64,000 nt of DNA from Anthonomus grandis grandis. Its lineage: Eukaryota > Arthropoda > Insecta > Coleoptera > Curculionidae. The DNA is taken from contig NC_065552.1 in NCBI RefSeq assembly GCF_022605725.1, forward strand, positions 31,073,879-31,137,878, read 5' to 3'. Of this stretch, positions 60,667 to 64,000 are shown piece by piece (position 1 is the first letter of the stretch; every line of letters starts with the position of its first letter). A program made the position numbers and the translations under genes. The notes below the pieces were generated by a model. The model had not been told where the DNA came from. It did no database searches and saw only the letters and a program-made list of their open reading frames with translations.

Positions 60667-61102
60667 GACTCCTGCCGATAGCCAAAATAATACTAAAATA
60701 AAGAAACAAATCGTGTCGTACGGTCTCGTCGTTCGTTTCCCATCCAGACTTGCTTGGCGTCGTCGCGTACCAATCCTTTAATGTTTCGTCAGAAAACCGA
60801 CTCGCCCTGGATCGCGACGAGCGCCGAGCTGCAACACTTTTTAAGTTCGCGACGGCGTTCGTTTCGATGTCCAAATTGGTTCGCGACGTGGTGCAGAGCT
60901 GGACGCGGCTTAAAGGAGGATTGTTTGGCGCGGAGAGTTTATTAATCAAGCAACGTACCGTAAAATTTACTCACACCGCGCTCAGTATTTTATGTTCGCT
61001 TGTCTTGTTGTTGTTCGTAGTTATTGTAAAATCTTGTATTTCGTGCGTCAAGAGATACTATTTGTCATAAAAATTACCAAATAAAATTAGTGTTAAAGAA
61101 GA

Positions 61103-62703
61103 ATGGAGCGCTGGCTTAAAGGTGTTGCAAAAAATGTGGTTCGCTTGGATGATGCGTCAAATTCAAATCAAGGTGGTATGACGGCGTCAAGTAGTAAAAC
61201 ATCTAATGACACACTGAAGGTGAAAAAACGAAAGTATGACGAATCATACGTTAATCTCGGATTTGTTGATTCCAACGGCTCACCTCTTTGTATGTTGTGC
61301 AGCAAACTCCTTCCTAATAGTTCGATAGTACTTGCTAAGATGCGCCGACATTTAGAAACTGTACATCCTGACTTCAAAAACAAAAGTAAATAATTTTTTC
61401 TACGTAAAAAAGAACAATTATTAAGAAGCCAAAAAACTATGACGTATGCGACTCAGACTATGAATGAAAAGGCCGCGGAGGCATCGTATTTGGTTAGTTA
61501 CCGCATTGCCCAAGCAGGAGAAGCGCACACTATCGCTGAAAAGCTAATAAAACCATGTGTGGTAGACATAACAAAATGTATGCTCGACGAAAAATCTGTA
61601 AAGCATCTTTCTACTGTGCCGCTTTCGAACGATACAGTTACGCGCCGAAACAAATTCGTCTTGCAAATGGAGAGTTGCTAGTAATTGTGTGATATCCATA
61701 TAAATATTCGCTCGAAGAAAACTTGCTTATGTACTCATCGCTGCCTACTAACACAACCGGAGAAGAAATTTTTAACACGATTAACATGATTGCATTGATA
61801 TTTGTACCGATGGAGCCAAGGCAATGACAGGTAGAACAGCAGGAGCAATATCACGAATAAAAATGAAAGCTCCAAATTGTAGTTCCAGCCACTGCATCCT
61901 GCATAGACAATCACTCGCGGTTAAAAAAAAGGCCACCAAATCTAAAATTGGTTCTTGATGAGTCTGAAAGTTTGAACTAAGAACAGAATTAGAAGCTTTT
62001 CTTACAGATGTTCCTTTTAATTTAAAAGACCGTTTGTCCGATAAAAGCTGATTATTTAGACTAGCATTTTTAGCAGACATGTTTGGAAAACTTAACGAAT
62101 TAAACCTGCCACTACAAGGAAAACAGACAATAGTTTTCAATGCTAACAACAAGATAGAAAAAGAGAAATCGAAAGCTTTTCATTGCTAAGTGAGTTCCTT
62201 AGTCACCATAGTCTTAGTGATACAGAAATATTCAAAATGAAATATTTGTTGAATTGGTGCAATACCTCAATGATCTGCAAGGGACTTGAATCTTACTTTC
62301 CTGAAGAACAGAATACAAAACTGAAAATAAACTCATGGATTCAAAACCCTTTTTCATCTAAATTGCAGAAGCCTGAAAATATGTCAAATCAGATCTATGA
62401 ATCATATCAAAAAATGACATCGGATATAAGTATGGAATCATTGTTCAAAACAATTTCGCTAAATGATTTTTGGTGCAGGGTTCGTGATGAATATCCATAA
62501 CTTGCCACAGAAGCTTTGAATGTTCTTTTGCCGCTCCCAATAACATATTTGTGTGAAACGGGATTTTTAGCATATACAGCTAGAAAAAAAAATACCACAA
62601 TAGACTGGATGCCGAACCAGATATGAAAATTCAACTTTCTTCTATCAAGCCTGACATTACCCAGTTGATGAGGAATAAAAAACAATTACATGCCTCTTAT
62701 TAA
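61103..62703 (+). pseudogene. hAT transposase, ZBED5-like, broken
   Basis: BED zinc finger at 61220-61390: KKRKYDESYVNLGFVDSNGS, LCMLCSKLLPNSS and RRHLETVHPDF (C-C-H-H). Next ASYLVSYRIAQAGEAHTIAE and KHLSTVPLSNDTVTRR near 61610. The RNase-H-like core is badly damaged (61680-62000). A readable stretch follows, LFRLAFLADMFGKLNELNLP near 62060. The C-terminal dimerisation part ends LNDFWCRVRDEYP then LPLPITYLCETGFLAYTARK near 62530. About six stops and shifts. Many insects carry ZBED5/SCAND3-like hAT transposases, and this is a fossil copy. Confidence 0.88.
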
Positions 62704-62860
62704 ATGAACTTAGTGTTATCATTTGCTTACTAACTCACTACTTACTGGATCTATCTTTTTTTGTATGATTATTAATAAACAATTCACATATAACTGCTTT
62801 TGCTTTTAGTTTAGAGTTAAGAGTTCCGTTAAAAATTAAGTTTTTTAAAATGTAACACTG

Positions 62861-63226
62861 CTTTATATAATGCACGGAGGACTGAAAAATTTTCTCTTTC
62901 CCAAAATATCAAAAGTACTATGGCATGAATTAGCTCTAGAAAAGGCACAAGAGAATACATCCTAAATGTGAGACAGTTAACCAAAAAAAGTCGTAAATTT
63001 AATACCCCTATGTTTATGTGCTTTGTGATTTACACAAAGGCCTTCGATAAAGTAAAATGGCAGCATCTATGGTTAATACTAGCGGAGATTGGGACGAAAA
63101 TAATAAGTGCAGAGAAAAATAGATAACACACATTTCGATAATTTTAGAACTGACACCGGTATTAGTCAGGGCTGCATCATTTCTGTTTAATATGTACGAT
63201 GAAAATATTATGTGAAAGGTACTAGA
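62861..63226 (+). pseudogene. LINE reverse transcriptase fragment, right half of a split copy
   Basis: Continues from 59367 once one CTTTATAT copy is removed: MHGGLKNFLFPKISK, a frameshift, KGTREYILNVRQLTKKSRKF and FVIYTKAFDKVKWQHLW (RT motif A), then FRTDTGISQGCI and LFNMYDENIM. It ends at TA 63227-63228, where a mariner begins. Confidence 0.75.
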
Positions 63227-63228
63227 TA

Positions 63229-64000
63229 CGAGGGCGGGTCAATAAGTCCGTGACTTTTCGGATAAAAGACAGGTTTTTATATAAAAAGTTATTTTATTTT
63301 TCAACATAGTCTCCTTTGAGTTCTATACACTTAGTCCAACGTTTCTCCAATTTTTTTATCCCTTGTGACGAAATTTTTTATCCCTTGTCCACGGTGACGA
63401 AACGACGCAAAAATTCGTCCATATTGCGGTTGAATAACGCCAAACCCTCCTGGGAAATTGTCACACGGTTGCGTTTGTGGTCGATTGTGAGCAAACGCGG
63501 CACTCATCTTGCGTAAAGCTTTCTCATACCCAAATGATCATTCAAAATTGAAACTACTGAACCATGTGAGATGCCTATGGCTTCCACAATCTCTCTCACT
63601 TTCAATCTCCGATCGGCTAAAACCATATCGTGAATTTTTTCGATTGTTTTGGATATAGAGACCTCGACTGGGCGTCCAGAACGTTCGGCATCTTCCGTGC
63701 TTGTACGGCCACATCGAAATTCAGTAAACCACTTCTTTACCATGGAAATGGATGGTGCAGAGTCCCCATAATATTTATCAAGCTTAGCCTTGGTTTGAGT
63801 GATTGTTTCTTTCCGTAAAAAATAATGCTTAATGAGCACACGAAATTTACTTTTTTCCATTTTCTTCTCAAAACGAGTGGTAGTCTGCTATTAACAGCTG
63901 TCAAACACAAACTAAATGACGCAGCTTGTTCAAATTTTGACAGGCGTCAACTGACAGTTCTTTGTTGACAGGAGCAGAGTTGTCATTTCCATTAAAGGGC
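63229..64000 (-). mobile_element. Mariner element, internally deleted, cut by right window edge
   Basis: The end CGAGGGCGGGTCAATAAGTC at 63229 is preceded by TA (63227-63228). The - strand holds the transposase N-terminus (63504-63860) and, closer to the terminus, remnants of its C-terminus. The catalytic middle is deleted. The other terminus is outside the window. Confidence 0.88.
63504..63860 (-). pseudogene. Mariner transposase, N-terminal third
   Basis: Starts MEKSKFRVLIKHYFLRKETI and reads SAPSISMVKKWFTEFRCGRT, STEDAERSGRPVEV, then IVEAIGISHGSVVSILNDHL and GMRKL, the paired HTH DNA-binding domain of mariner with no lesion over 118 codons. A frame change follows at about 63510, with LLTIDHKRNRVTISQEGL-type wording (63487-63435), then a jump over the catalytic triad to C-terminal remnants (KKLEKRWTKCIELKGDYV, about 63360-63300). 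Confidence 0.9.

Larger units (their letters stand above)
59606..60910 (+). mobile_element. PIF-Harbinger element with TAA target duplication, inside the hAT
   Basis: TIR AGCCGCGTCCAGATCTGTAC at 59606 and its complement (CTGGACGCGGCT) ending at 60910, about 35 bp with few mismatches. The flanks are TAA at 59603-59605 and TAA at 60911-60913. It has the usual two divergent genes: nuclease on + and a MADF protein on -. Its subterminal regions are notably GC-rich and full of CGCG and GTACC words. Confidence 0.92.
59368..62860 (+). mobile_element. hAT transposon (ZBED-type) with exact 8-bp target duplication
   Basis: The left end CAGCGTTACTCAAAGTGTGA at 59368 and the right end TGTAACACTG at 62860 are inverted over the first bases. 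The flanks are CTTTATAT at 59360-59367 and CTTTATAT at 62861-62868, an exact 8-bp duplication typical of hAT. It carries a BED-finger transposase (61103-62703) and a complete PIF-Harbinger insertion (59606-60910), so the hAT itself is about 2.2 kb. Confidence 0.92.

Overview
This is eukaryotic DNA, AT-rich and intron-rich, almost certainly from an insect genome. The order cannot be fixed from the sequence. The only host protein gene I can support is a conventional (Ca2+/diacylglycerol-dependent) protein kinase C, closest to insect Pkc53E, on the + strand. Nine consecutive coding exons (6531 to 57952) run from the middle of the first C1 zinc finger through C1B, C2 and the N-lobe of the kinase. 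The first exons (pseudosubstrate, start of C1A) lie off the left edge and the rest of the kinase domain lies off the right edge, so the whole window is inside one gene. The exons total about 1.1 kb. The introns range from 59 bp to about 26.9 kb (19695-46549).

Layout: 1-6530, upstream intron with a broken pogo-type transposon, a PIF-Harbinger remnant and a decayed Tc1/mariner copy. 6531-19694, three exons (C1A part, C1A end, C1B first part) separated by introns with mariner and LINE remnants. 19695-46549, a giant intron holding TIR elements, several LINEs, four antisense tRNA-His genes (one solitary, three in a ~1.35-kb tandem array), a Penelope-like element split by a LINE, mariners and two inverted solo-LTR-like copies. 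46550-53000, exons for the end of C1B and for C2. 53001-57234, an intron with two LINE remnants. 57235-57952, three kinase exons. 57953-64000, a further intron with a nest of a LINE interrupted by a hAT element, itself carrying a PIF-Harbinger element, and interrupted again by a mariner.

The tRNA-His genes look intact and are transcribed opposite to the kinase gene. Everything else I recognise is transposable-element sequence, nearly all of it broken. I found no bacterial-type operon, CRISPR array, toxin system or clearly new system. The parts most worth a second look are the antisense tRNA-His array inside a kinase intron, the multi-level transposon nest at the right end (with an exact 8-bp duplication, an exact 3-bp duplication and a reading frame that resumes across the insertion), and a group of Tc1/mariner copies with 36 residues between the last two catalytic aspartates.
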